Virus record (IMG/VR): IMGVR_UViG_3300042691_051270
Location: 1 to 59,833 of that record
Reading direction: 5' to 3' (one strand)
DNA length: 59,833 bases
Source: a virus
Positions 8,151 to 16,243 of the stretch are shown here, piece after piece. Below the pieces are notes generated by a model. It made no database searches, was not told the origin of the DNA, and saw only the letters and a list, made by a program, of their open reading frames with translations. A program made the translations under genes and the position numbers. Numbering within the stretch: position 1 is the stretch's first letter; each line of letters opens with the position of its first letter.

Positions 8151-10835
8151 TCAGATTTTTTTAAAAGATGATTTCTGCTTTAAAGAAGACAAGAGGGAGC
8201 TGTTCTTTTCAACATTAAAAATGTTTTCATTCATCTTTATGGATGAATCATCAATTAGTTTGGAAGAAAGAGAAGTCACCTTGACTCTTGGCGTTAAACC
8301 TTCGGGAGAGACATAAATTGTTTCAGAATAAGCAGGTGTGTCGATGTCAAATTCTGACATTATAGGCACAACGATGTAATAAATGCTTCCCAAATCTAAA
8401 TCAGTCAATTGATGGTAAATGTAATTCTTGCAAGTTCTTCCAACAAAACTTCTTATTCCGTTCACTACTTTCATAACAACAAAAGAGTCTAAAACTTCCT
8501 GTATATTGTTATTTGAAGACCAGCTTATTCTTACAGTATTTACGTCGATTCTATCCAGGTCTATTTGATCTATTGAATAATACTGAGAAGAAGATTCGAT
8601 TTGATATTGAGCAGTAAGTCCAAAAGACTCAGAAGTAAAGTTTTCATATGCATCAACAACAGGAATTCCATGATTATCATCAGGGTAAAGTTTTCCAAGC
8701 TTTACGACTGGTTGTTTCCACTTGTACGGAAGATAAAACCATTCTTTCCCTCTGTTGTCAATACCTCTTACCACAAATTTCTTAAAAATTTCTACAGGAT
8801 TCTTTTTATAAGTAAAGATCTGGTAGACGTAAGAATGGTTGGGATTTATGGATTTTACGTTGTTTATCTTTTGAGTTTCTTGATTATCTATAAATGTACC
8901 ATCTGAAACTAAATCGAAAGTTTCTCTCTCTGAGGTATTCAAGTTAGTTCTTACTACTTCATGAAAGAAAATATTTGAATATTGCGGTATTCCTGAACTG
9001 TCCTCCCCAAGAGGCGAAGAGGAATTTGTTGCGGGATTTAGAAACTGATTGTAAAGTTCTCCTAGCTGATCTTTAAGAGTTTGAGTTATTTTTTCATTTT
9101 CAGATTTTGATATTGAAGTGAGAAGATCGAATGATACGCTTGGAGAAAGATCAGACGTAGAAAATTTTGAATTTAGCAAATTTACATTTATTGATGCGTC
9201 TGTTGAAGGACCAGAAGAGCTCTTAAAAACAGAAAAATTTGAATATACCGATATTTCTTCTTTTGAATTATCTTCAATACAAATTGCTATTGCATAATAC
9301 TCATATACTCTTCCAATATTAGTAAACCTATCTGTTATTGTCGAAATATTACTACTGTTAACAATCTTAATTGTCTCAATTGGTTCAAAATTACCTTCCG
9401 TGTTATCTGTGCAATCTCTTCTATACAGAGACAAAGAAATACAATTAGAAGGAACATTTAAAACATCTATTTTAATTCCATTCTTTCCAAAATGACTTGG
9501 CAATATTGTTAAAGCTCCTATGCTTTTATAGCCAGGCCCTATAACAATATTGGTAAATGTATTTGACTCTTTGTTCTGTGAATCTAGCGGTATCACTCTA
9601 AGAATTGATAGCTTGGACTTGGTTAAGACTTGAAATTCATTTATTTTTTCATTTTTTAATTGAGATATCTTTTCATAGGGAGAAACATTACCTTGAGCGT
9701 CTATAGACTTTAGATAGACATTATACCCATCTATTTTTTTAGAAATTTCTCTATCGATGACTGTTACATTGCAAAGAGAAGATTCTTCATTTTTTTGAAA
9801 AAATTTAGCATAAGAAAATTTAACTTCCGGAGGATTAGAAATGCAATTAAAAGCCTCTACATGACTGGGAAGAAATAAATCTGTAGAGAATGTTTCGTCA
9901 ATAATATTAGATCCTATCTTGTATAGATCGAATCTAACTTCTAAGTTGACGTTCTTGTTATTTTTTTTAATGGGAATAGAATGACTAATAGAGATATCAT
10001 CAAGATTCTTAGTAGAAATTCTCTTTTCATACAATGTAGAAGTATCTTCAGCAGGTGCTGGTTGGATGTCGCTCAAGTAGTACTTGACTATATCAAAAAA
10101 TAGCGGAGGATTTCCACTGGATATATGACTCATTCTTAACTTAGGATTTTCAAACAAGGACTCCGAGCTAAGACTTGAAATAGATTCTTCAGATAGCGGG
10201 TATGTTATATCGCACAACTCTGAATTAATTCGAGTTAGAACGGAAGATGGATCTATTCTATTCGTGTCTATATCGCTAACAATGCTAGATTTTTCATCTA
10301 AAATGATTTGATTTCTAAGCTGAGTATCTCTGTCTCTGGCTTCTTTTCTACTCTTCTTAAAGTCTTCGGCATATAGTTCCGTGAGAGTATACTTGTTTGA
10401 AGCAGCTTCAACTATTAATGAATTGATTAATATTGATGATTGTCCTATAAACTGCTCTTTTTTATCAATGTCTTTTACTAAATTCAATCCTGAATAAAGC
10501 TTGTTAGAAACTTTATCAGGCAGAATTTTTGTAGGAGAATTTGAAAACTTTTTCTGAGGAGTGGTCGAAAGTGGATAATTGATAACCCTGTTTGCTGTTT
10601 CGCTTGCAATATTAGAAAACAAATCAGAGTAATTATCTTCTTTTCTTTTTACAGTTATTACAACTTTGTCATACTGTCTAGGATCTTTTCTTGAATTTTT
10701 TAAAGAAATACTAAAAGTAAAGTTAAAGTTAAAAAAATCAGTGCTCTCAGAAATTAATTCTGCGAAAGTGTCCTTATTAATCTTTAGTACGGAAGAAGAC
10801 CTATCAGAAATTACAGGTTTTTGATAAATTTTCAT
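8151..10835 (-). CDS. Structural protein with several FN3-like segments, 894 aa
   Basis: At least three segments look like fibronectin-III domains: one around residue 370 (KIDGYNVYLKSIDAQGNVSP), a middle region with repeated SLYRRD and YEYYAIAI strands, and one near residue 780 (DRIDVNTVRISWSSNNN, then SFVVMKVVNG and IYYIVVPI). The N-terminal 300 residues are charged and lysine/serine-rich. The start overlaps the stop of the upstream 479-aa gene by four bases. Multi-FN3 proteins are common in phage tails and receptor-binding assemblies. The domain calls are by eye and the role is inferred. Confidence 0.6.
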   Translation of the reverse strand: MKIYQKPVISDRSSSVLKINKDTFAELISESTDFFNFNFTFSISLKNSRKDPRQYDKVVITVKRKEDNYSDLFSNIASETANRVINYPLSTTPQKKFSNSPTKILPDKVSNKLYSGLNLVKDIDKKEQFIGQSSILINSLIVEAASNKYTLTELYAEDFKKSRKEARDRDTQLRNQIILDEKSSIVSDIDTNRIDPSSVLTRINSELCDITYPLSEESISSLSSESLFENPKLRMSHISSGNPPLFFDIVKYYLSDIQPAPAEDTSTLYEKRISTKNLDDISISHSIPIKKNNKNVNLEVRFDLYKIGSNIIDETFSTDLFLPSHVEAFNCISNPPEVKFSYAKFFQKNEESSLCNVTVIDREISKKIDGYNVYLKSIDAQGNVSPYEKISQLKNEKINEFQVLTKSKLSILRVIPLDSQNKESNTFTNIVIGPGYKSIGALTILPSHFGKNGIKIDVLNVPSNCISLSLYRRDCTDNTEGNFEPIETIKIVNSSNISTITDRFTNIGRVYEYYAIAICIEDNSKEEISVYSNFSVFKSSSGPSTDASINVNLLNSKFSTSDLSPSVSFDLLTSISKSENEKITQTLKDQLGELYNQFLNPATNSSSPLGEDSSGIPQYSNIFFHEVVRTNLNTSERETFDLVSDGTFIDNQETQKINNVKSINPNHSYVYQIFTYKKNPVEIFKKFVVRGIDNRGKEWFYLPYKWKQPVVKLGKLYPDDNHGIPVVDAYENFTSESFGLTAQYQIESSSQYYSIDQIDLDRIDVNTVRISWSSNNNIQEVLDSFVVMKVVNGIRSFVGRTCKNYIYHQLTDLDLGSIYYIVVPIMSEFDIDTPAYSETIYVSPEGLTPRVKVTSLSSKLIDDSSIKMNENIFNVEKNSSLLSSLKQKSSFKKI

Positions 10836-12271
10836 TTGACTACCTCTAGAGAGCTTCTATCATCTCTTGAAAAAACAAGAGTAAACATATTGACAAAGCA
10901 GGTAGTTCCTCTGTTGTCCAAAAATGTCTTGCCTATAAAAAATATTCTGTTTAAGTCTTGAGAATTATTAGACAAATCTCCAAAATCAACAATATCAAGC
11001 TTGTTCACTGTATTGTTTGTAATTTCAAAAATTTGACCAATGACCCTATTCTTTCTAGAAGTAAAGTTAAAGTAAACAGGCTTTTCATCATTGTCAAATG
11101 ATTTAATTTCTTCCATTATGTCTGAATAAGACATTCTCACTTCGTTATCTCCCCAAGAAGGATAATTCCCTAAAAGATAGGGCGTTAAATTCTCTATTCT
11201 TGTCTTGTCAGACACGGTTGAATCTGAAGTTTTTACTATGGGAGGAAGATACATGAAATTTTCTAGATGACTCAATTTTTTATCATTAAAGAGTGAATCA
11301 ATTGAATTGAGAGACGGAGGTGCTTCCCTAAAAGATTTGAGAGATTTTGAAGATGATTTTGAGAGATCGAATGTTAATTCATTTTCAGACAAGAAAAATT
11401 TATCATCTTCAAAAAGTCTGTCAACGCTTGAAATTGTCTGCAAATCAATAAAATTGTCAAGAGAAGAAGTTAAAATTCCCCTTATCTGACTTGAAAAAGA
11501 TGCATTTTCAATTTCGTCGGTAAGAATTTTTCCACCAATTGCTCCTTCTTCTAGTTGTAGCGGAGAGGAAAGAGTACCCGTTGCAAATAACTTAGTTCCT
11601 GAAAAAGATTCTAAGAAATCCAAATAAACTGAGTCATTAATGGCCCTGCAAGAAACATCAGGACCACCAATGTTCTTTAAAGAACTAATGGCTCCAGATA
11701 TTGCAATGCAAAATTCTTTGGGACCAGAACCTCCCCTTGTTCCCACATATCCAATATAAGGTCCTCCAGGAGAAGGTGCAGTTACTGTGTATGTGCCTCC
11801 TAAGAGTCTAGGTTTAACCAGTATGCTTCCTGTGACACCTAGAGAATCAGAATAAATGAATCCTTTGTTGTCATCGTTTATATTCTCTGTAATTAAAGAA
11901 GCCTTTATTCTCCTTCCATGATGGTATTGATATGCAGTTAGTCTACCATTGACTATGCTTCCTTCAGCCATAGCGTTGGGTATATTTCCTTCAGGAGTTT
12001 CTACTTTAATATCCTGAGATCTGAAGGGAACAAGTTTTCCTTCATCGTTTGATTCAAATGTTATTTGATCTTGCGGAAGATTACAGGCTTCAAAATAAAT
12101 TTTATCAGTTGGGTCTTGGTGTCCGTTAACTAAGTCTGGTATATAGGAGACGCCTGAGTCAGTAAAAGTTGCATAAGAAACTTCAAAAGTACCCTGCGCC
12201 ATTTGCCTTCTTCCCTCTGAGGTTAGAATGGCATCTATTATTCTAGATCTATTATCTAATATTCCGCTCAT
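10832..12271 (-). CDS. Structural protein with N-terminal IIDAILT-GR module, 479 aa
   Basis: Begins MSGILDNRSRIIDAILTSEG and shares its first 40 or so residues in pattern with the 249-aa protein at 1421-2170. The middle has a glycine-rich stretch (PSPGGPYIGYVGTRGGSGPK, about residues 164-183); the C-terminal third is acidic and serine-rich, with segments such as YPSWGDNEVRMSYSDIMEEI. It is the first gene of the left structural run, 51 bases after phoH, and is coupled by ATGA to the next gene. The shared module may be a docking domain that joins these proteins to a common partner. Function not recognised; virion role inferred. Confidence 0.6.
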   Translation of the reverse strand: MSGILDNRSRIIDAILTSEGRRQMAQGTFEVSYATFTDSGVSYIPDLVNGHQDPTDKIYFEACNLPQDQITFESNDEGKLVPFRSQDIKVETPEGNIPNAMAEGSIVNGRLTAYQYHHGRRIKASLITENINDDNKGFIYSDSLGVTGSILVKPRLLGGTYTVTAPSPGGPYIGYVGTRGGSGPKEFCIAISGAISSLKNIGGPDVSCRAINDSVYLDFLESFSGTKLFATGTLSSPLQLEEGAIGGKILTDEIENASFSSQIRGILTSSLDNFIDLQTISSVDRLFEDDKFFLSENELTFDLSKSSSKSLKSFREAPPSLNSIDSLFNDKKLSHLENFMYLPPIVKTSDSTVSDKTRIENLTPYLLGNYPSWGDNEVRMSYSDIMEEIKSFDNDEKPVYFNFTSRKNRVIGQIFEITNNTVNKLDIVDFGDLSNNSQDLNRIFFIGKTFLDNRGTTCFVNMFTLVFSRDDRSSLEVVK

Positions 12272-12322
12272 TGATCTTCTAGAGAAATTATGTCGGAATA
12301 TAAATAATTGGACAGGTTTAGA

Positions 12323-13726
12323 TTAAAGAATCTTAGAAGCAAGAGTTGCAAGCTCACTGCGTTCTCCCTTGAGAAGAGTTACGTGACCTGAGATTTCTTG
12401 GTCCTTAAACTTCTCAACAGCGTGTGTGAGACCGTTGGTGAAGGTGTCCACGTGATTGTTGTCGATCTGTTCAACATCACCAGTGAGAACAATCTTTGTG
12501 CCTTCGCCAGCACGAGTCACGATGGTTTTTAACTCGTGCATCGAGAGGTTCTGCGCCTCGTCGATGATGATGAATGCGTTGGGGATTGAGCGGCCGCGGA
12601 TGAAGGTGATCGCCTCCACCTCGATGAGGCCCTTCGATTGCATTAACTCGAGGAAAGGATCCTTGCTGAGACCTGATGTTCCACTGCCGCCTGCGAGTTC
12701 ATCCATCCGCTTCTTGCTACGGCTGTTTCCCTTCTTACCAGACTTGCTGCTGAGGAGGTACTCGAGGTTGTCCCTGATGGGAGCAATCCATGGTTCCATC
12801 TTCTCAGCAAGAGTGCCGGGCAGGAAGCCGATGTCTCGTCCTACTGGTTGAACTGGTCGAGAAACGATAAGCTTCTGGTATGGTCCATCGTTTCCCATTG
12901 CCTCGAGTTGCTCCAATCCTGCCGCAATGGCGATGAGAGTCTTTCCACAGCCCGCCTTGCCGGTGAGTGTCACCAGTTTGACACTGGGATCCATCAGGAG
13001 TTCGATAGAAAATGTCTGTTCTTTGTTACGTGGTTTCACACCAAAGACTTGATCGATTTTTCTGAGGTGGTGGAGCATGTCTCCCTTGACCCTACAGATC
13101 GCAGACTTGAGAGTGTTACCTTCGGAATCAACTGACTTGATGACGAGTATCTGATTGGGATACAGTTTCTCCGTGGTTACGTTGTCCATGTGGATAGAGT
13201 CTCTTGCGTAGAACATCTCTACGACATCGTAAGGAACCACGAATACTTTCACGCCTGTGTAGAGATGCTCTGCAGAATCAGTGGCTCTGTTAGACAGATA
13301 GTCCTGAGCCTCGATGCCTAGAGAAGAGCACTTAACACGGACGTTGATGTCCTTGGAAACGAGGATTGCTTCAGGAACTTCCCGCTGAAGCATCAGGACG
13401 AATCCAATGATCATATTGTCTACCGAAGATCCAACAACAAGCTCGGGCGGGAGAAGTGCGTTGTATCCAGTCGGTGAGGACATCACTCTAAGAATTCCTC
13501 CGGAAGGTAGAGAGACACCTTCTTTTAGAGAACCTGATTCACTAATCTTATCGAGGATCCTGTTGACCTCTCGAGCGGTTCGTCCTACCTCATCTGACCT
13601 GCCTTTATGTTTGTCAAGTTCTTCCAAGACAAGGATCGGAAGGATCACATCATTGTCTTGAAAGTTATTGAAGCAGTTTGGATCGCTGAGGAGGACGTTT
13701 GTGTCGAGTATGTAAGTTTTTTTCAT
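12323..13726 (-). CDS. phoH: PhoH-family ATPase with N-terminal PIN domain
   Basis: Two domains are visible. Residues 1 to about 150 form a PIN-like nuclease domain, with Asp8 in YILDTNVLL and acidic residues in LVLEELDKHK (35-38). The C-terminal half is the PhoH P-loop ATPase, with Walker A GKAGCGKT at 256-263 and Walker B in FIIIDEAQN. This is the PIN-PhoH (PhoH2/YlaK) arrangement, known to couple RNA unwinding with RNA cleavage in bacteria. PhoH is very common in marine phages, with no settled role. Base composition is clearly more GC-rich than the structural genes beside it, suggesting a different history. The length of 467 aa is normal for the fused form. Confidence 0.92.
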   Translation of the reverse strand: MKKTYILDTNVLLSDPNCFNNFQDNDVILPILVLEELDKHKGRSDEVGRTAREVNRILDKISESGSLKEGVSLPSGGILRVMSSPTGYNALLPPELVVGSSVDNMIIGFVLMLQREVPEAILVSKDINVRVKCSSLGIEAQDYLSNRATDSAEHLYTGVKVFVVPYDVVEMFYARDSIHMDNVTTEKLYPNQILVIKSVDSEGNTLKSAICRVKGDMLHHLRKIDQVFGVKPRNKEQTFSIELLMDPSVKLVTLTGKAGCGKTLIAIAAGLEQLEAMGNDGPYQKLIVSRPVQPVGRDIGFLPGTLAEKMEPWIAPIRDNLEYLLSSKSGKKGNSRSKKRMDELAGGSGTSGLSKDPFLELMQSKGLIEVEAITFIRGRSIPNAFIIIDEAQNLSMHELKTIVTRAGEGTKIVLTGDVEQIDNNHVDTFTNGLTHAVEKFKDQEISGHVTLLKGERSELATLASKIL

Positions 13727-13786
13727 GTGTATTAGAAGATGACTTATACAAAAATCATTCCTTGCTAAATTATCTTACACAGATCT

Positions 13787-14053
13787 ATGAGCAACAATCA
13801 AGAAAAAATAAAGTTAAATGTAGTGAAAGAAAAATGCTATGATGCTGTAGAAAAAAGCTCTTGCAAATGTGAGAGAAAATCTTGTAAACAGTGGATAGAT
13901 TTCCCAAAAGGTAAAAATTGTATTTTAATAACGAGTCAGGCCGGACCTTTAACCCTAAACGAGATTGGGAAGATCTACGGCCTGACGAGAATGAGAATTT
14001 GTCAAATAGAAAAAAATATTTATCAAAAAATTAGAAGCTTTATTCAAAGCTAA
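13787..14053 (+). CDS. Small Cys-rich protein with sigma-70 region 4-like HTH, 88 aa
   Basis: The C-terminal half, TLNEIGKIYGLTRMRICQIE (residues 56-75), matches the sigma-70 region 4 helix-turn-helix pattern (TLEEIG..LG.TRERIRQIE), the part of sigma that reads the -35 element and touches the polymerase flap. Ahead of it, Cys26, Cys28, Cys33 and Cys45 (CKCERKSC plus a later C) could bind zinc. No regions 1-3 are present. The gene stands alone on the + strand between minus-strand genes and ends on a strong intrinsic terminator, so it is probably its own transcription unit. It could be a phage transcription regulator, or supply a region-4 function missing from the gp55-like factor at 42637-43422. 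The HTH is clear; the role is inferred. Confidence 0.75.
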   Translation: MSNNQEKIKLNVVKEKCYDAVEKSSCKCERKSCKQWIDFPKGKNCILITSQAGPLTLNEIGKIYGLTRMRICQIEKNIYQKIRSFIQS

Positions 14054-14289
14054 ACGCCTGATTCAGGCGTTTTTTTCTTTTTTGAAGGGAAAGTATTTTT
14101 CTTTTTTGAAGTTTCCTTAACTGTAGAATTACTTTCAGTTTGAGAATGTTTCTCTTGCTCAAGAGAAACATTATTTTTATCTTCTACGGGAGGCACTTCA
14201 TTAGACTCATTGATCTCTGAATTATTTTCAGCAATAACTTCCTGAGCTTTATTTGCTAAAATTCTTTTGATCAAATCAATTTGTCTCAT
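14050..14289 (-). CDS. Small lysine-rich, low-complexity protein, 79 aa
   Basis: I place the start at the ATG at 14287-14289 (MRQIDLIKRILANKAQ), one base after the stop of the H1-like gene upstream. A start 12 codons earlier, at 14325, is also open but would overlap that gene. After a short helix the protein becomes acidic (Glu, Asn), then ends in a strongly basic tail (KETSKKKNTFPSKKKKTPES). The basic tail beside an H1-like protein suggests nucleic-acid binding or a disordered packaging-related protein. No family is recognised. Its last codons contain the terminator of the convergent + strand gene. Confidence 0.5.
   Translation of the reverse strand: MRQIDLIKRILANKAQEVIAENNSEINESNEVPPVEDKNNVSLEQEKHSQTESNSTVKETSKKKNTFPSKKKKTPESGV
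14053..14076 (+). terminator. Intrinsic terminator after the region-4 HTH gene
   Basis: A 9-bp inverted repeat (AACGCCTGA / TCAGGCGTT) with one central base is followed at once by a run of T residues on the + strand. It begins at the stop codon of the + strand gene and lies inside the last codons of the convergent lysine-rich gene. The U-tract favours + strand termination. On the minus strand the hairpin exists but only a short T run follows. Confidence 0.85.
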
Positions 14290-14290
14290 G

Positions 14291-14494
14291 CTACTTCTCT
14301 TGTTTTCCAGCTTTGTCAGTCTCAATCATGAGCTTAACAATCTCTTTTGACTTTGACTGTAACTGGCGAAGACCCTTGCGAGCCCGCACGCCGGCAGCAG
14401 CAACGCCCTTTGCATTCTTGGCAACATCGGCCTCGAGAGCTTCAACTAGGGCCTTCAACTCATTCCACTTCGATACGATTGGGTTATCACTCAT
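14291..14494 (-). CDS. Histone H1/Hc1-like DNA-binding protein, 67 aa
   Basis: Short helical basic protein. The central run NAKGVAAAGVRARKGLRQLQ, followed by SKSKEIVKLMI, resembles the N-terminal half of chlamydial histone H1-like Hc1 (a GNKAAAQRVR..SIKLEKVAK pattern), a family of nucleoid-binding proteins. The acidic N-terminal helix (ALVEALEADVAK) also fits. The AAA..K-rich tail of full Hc1 proteins is absent, but the adjacent gene at 14050-14289 has a basic tail. A strong AGGAGGT ribosome-binding site (14506-14512 on the minus strand) lies 11 bases before the ATG and is partly inside a hairpin. It may compact phage or host DNA. The similarity is judged by eye. Confidence 0.7.
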   Translation of the reverse strand: MSDNPIVSKWNELKALVEALEADVAKNAKGVAAAGVRARKGLRQLQSKSKEIVKLMIETDKAGKQEK

Positions 14495-14505
14495 TTGTTA
14501 ATGTG

Positions 14506-14521
14506 ACCTCCTGATTCAGGA
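14506..14521 (-). promoter_or_regulatory. Strong Shine-Dalgarno overlapping a small hairpin, H1-like gene
   Basis: On the minus strand AGGAGGT (14506-14512) is the strongest ribosome-binding site in this block. Its 5' part forms the right arm of the inverted repeat TCCTGA-A-TCAGGA (14509-14521). The hairpin would partly hide the site, as translational operators do in T4. The stem is short, so regulation is only a possibility. Confidence 0.4.
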
Positions 14522-14549
14522 ATATATGGACCAACTTCAAAAAAGTAAA

Positions 14550-16199
14550 CTACTTGATGAAGGATGACCTAAATTCCTGGGGGAACATGTGGATGTTCCG
14601 GGAGTAGAACCTGTCCCAGTCTGAGTCCAGAATGTAGGAAACTGCGTGGTCTTTCTCGTTTCGAATAGATCGACCGAATGCCTGGATGACAGACTTCGCG
14701 GTGGTGTAAGGGTACCACATTTTGTCCTTCTCCATTCGCTTCTTGATCACGAGGTCACCGAGGTACGGGAAGGGTACCTTGCACAGTATCTGAAACCGCG
14801 AGGCATCATCAGCGAGGTCAACACCTTCCATCATCGAAGGAGATAGGAGTACTGTAGGCTCTGAGGAAGTCACGTGGAACTTAAGAACCTCATCGCGGTT
14901 GGCGGACTCATGGGTGAGGAACCGGTTGGTCTTCACATTCTCCATAAGGTATTTTGCAACTTTATAATTGCTCGTATGGATGATTCCCTTCACATCAGGA
15001 TGCTTGTCGAGAATCATCTTGACCGCCTCCGCCATGATTGGAAGGGTCTTGTCGATTGAGTCCTTGCCCATCGAACCCACAGGTATGTAGTGGGCAGGCC
15101 TGTTCTCCACGGGGAAGGGAGATCCGATGCGGAGGTAGGCAACATCGGCAGGATCTAGGCCGATAGATTTGCAGAAAACTTCGTGGTCCACAACAGTGGC
15201 ACTCATCATCAGGGTTCGAGCACCTGATCGAAGGAACACCTTCTGCGAGTATGGTCCCAGATCGACGGGTTTGAACTCGAACTTACGGGCTCCCCTGCGA
15301 TTGCCCTCCTGTGGGTAGGCCACGTTCATCACCCAATTGGTTGGATTGTATACCTCGATGAACTGATCGATCTTACCGGTATGCTTCTCGAGCATCTCGT
15401 ACTGCTTCGAGAACTCACCTTGGCCTTCCGAATCTGAGAGCCTCACGAGGTTCTTCTCCAACTCTCGAACGTACTTGTTCACCGCCTTGCGGTACGGGCC
15501 CTTCACCCACTCGAGAACGGCCTCCTGGGTGTCCAGCTTCGGTATCTTACACTTGAGAACATCTCGAGCGAACTTCTCAGAGAAACTCACCTCAATGAAC
15601 TTGCCCAGCTCCGTTTCCGTGTTGTGGCACTCATCCACCACGAGGAGGGCTCGAGGAGTTAACTTTCCTGCGTACGTGGTCTCCGCCAGAAAATAGGAGA
15701 AATTCGTGATGGAGATTGGTGATTCAATAAAATCTTGTTTTTCCAGGGAGTACGTGCATTCATTCTTGCAGGTTTTGGCGAAATCTGTACCTGCCACCTG
15801 TTTGCCAAGTTTCTGTAGCAATCTCTTTGACTCAGAGCAGGAGTTATCTGAGTAGTGCTTGCACCGATAGTTTGAGGATGATTTAATCGTACGAATAAGG
15901 TTCTTTCCGGATTGTGGCCCGAAATCGTTCATGTATTGCTCCTGGAGAATCTTCTGTGTTGTTATAATGTAGGAGCCTGCTAGAGGCATTCCCTCCTCAT
16001 CCTTCACAACAGGAGCATGGGCCTCCATATAACGGGAGATACAGATACCTGTGGCGGATTTACCTGTACCCGTTCCCATTTCTAGCAGAACGGCCTTCTT
16101 GCCGGATTCGTATGCATCCAGGGCGAATTCAATCGCATTTCGTTGTTCAGGACGGATCCTGTCAAATGGAAAATACCTCACGTAGTCATGTTTAGGCAT
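14550..16199 (-). CDS. Superfamily 2 helicase of the DinG/XPD (Rad3) type with Fe-S cluster
   Basis: Motif order is that of DinG/XPD 5'-3' DNA helicases: Q-motif region around RPEQRN (16-21), Walker A GTGTGKS (42-48), four cysteines at 113, 121, 144 and 148 placed as in the 4Fe-4S domain inserted after motif Ia, a DECH Walker B box at 189-192, and motif VI QAFGRSIRN near the C-terminus. At 549 aa it is shorter than E. coli DinG (about 715 aa) but complete in motifs. It probably unwinds forked or RNA:DNA structures during phage replication or repair. The region is more GC-rich than the structural genes, like phoH and clpP. A TATAAT on the minus strand at 16211-16216 would give an almost leaderless transcript. 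Confidence 0.9.
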   Translation of the reverse strand: MPKHDYVRYFPFDRIRPEQRNAIEFALDAYESGKKAVLLEMGTGTGKSATGICISRYMEAHAPVVKDEEGMPLAGSYIITTQKILQEQYMNDFGPQSGKNLIRTIKSSSNYRCKHYSDNSCSESKRLLQKLGKQVAGTDFAKTCKNECTYSLEKQDFIESPISITNFSYFLAETTYAGKLTPRALLVVDECHNTETELGKFIEVSFSEKFARDVLKCKIPKLDTQEAVLEWVKGPYRKAVNKYVRELEKNLVRLSDSEGQGEFSKQYEMLEKHTGKIDQFIEVYNPTNWVMNVAYPQEGNRRGARKFEFKPVDLGPYSQKVFLRSGARTLMMSATVVDHEVFCKSIGLDPADVAYLRIGSPFPVENRPAHYIPVGSMGKDSIDKTLPIMAEAVKMILDKHPDVKGIIHTSNYKVAKYLMENVKTNRFLTHESANRDEVLKFHVTSSEPTVLLSPSMMEGVDLADDASRFQILCKVPFPYLGDLVIKKRMEKDKMWYPYTTAKSVIQAFGRSIRNEKDHAVSYILDSDWDRFYSRNIHMFPQEFRSSFIK

Positions 16200-16243
16200 G
16201 TTGGCCTGACATTATACCGCGTGGGGTACACTTTGCACCGGTA

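Noticed and set aside
12299-12306. Exact T4 late-promoter octamer TATAAATA on the + strand
   Set aside because: It points into the minus-strand phoH gene as antisense; another exact copy at 30126-30133 is inside a glycosyltransferase gene. In AT-rich DNA both are expected by chance, and no copies sit upstream of the late operons.
12456-12851. Open frame antisense to phoH (131 codons), and similar frames antisense to the helicase and clpP
   Set aside because: They lie wholly inside well-supported genes with clear motifs on the other strand; GC-rich codons leave antisense frames open. No start signals or recognisable products.
16211-16216. Minus-strand TATAAT just before the helicase gene
   Set aside because: A good -10 match, but no convincing -35 at 16-18 bases, and the transcript would start only a few bases before the ATG. 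Not enough to call a promoter.
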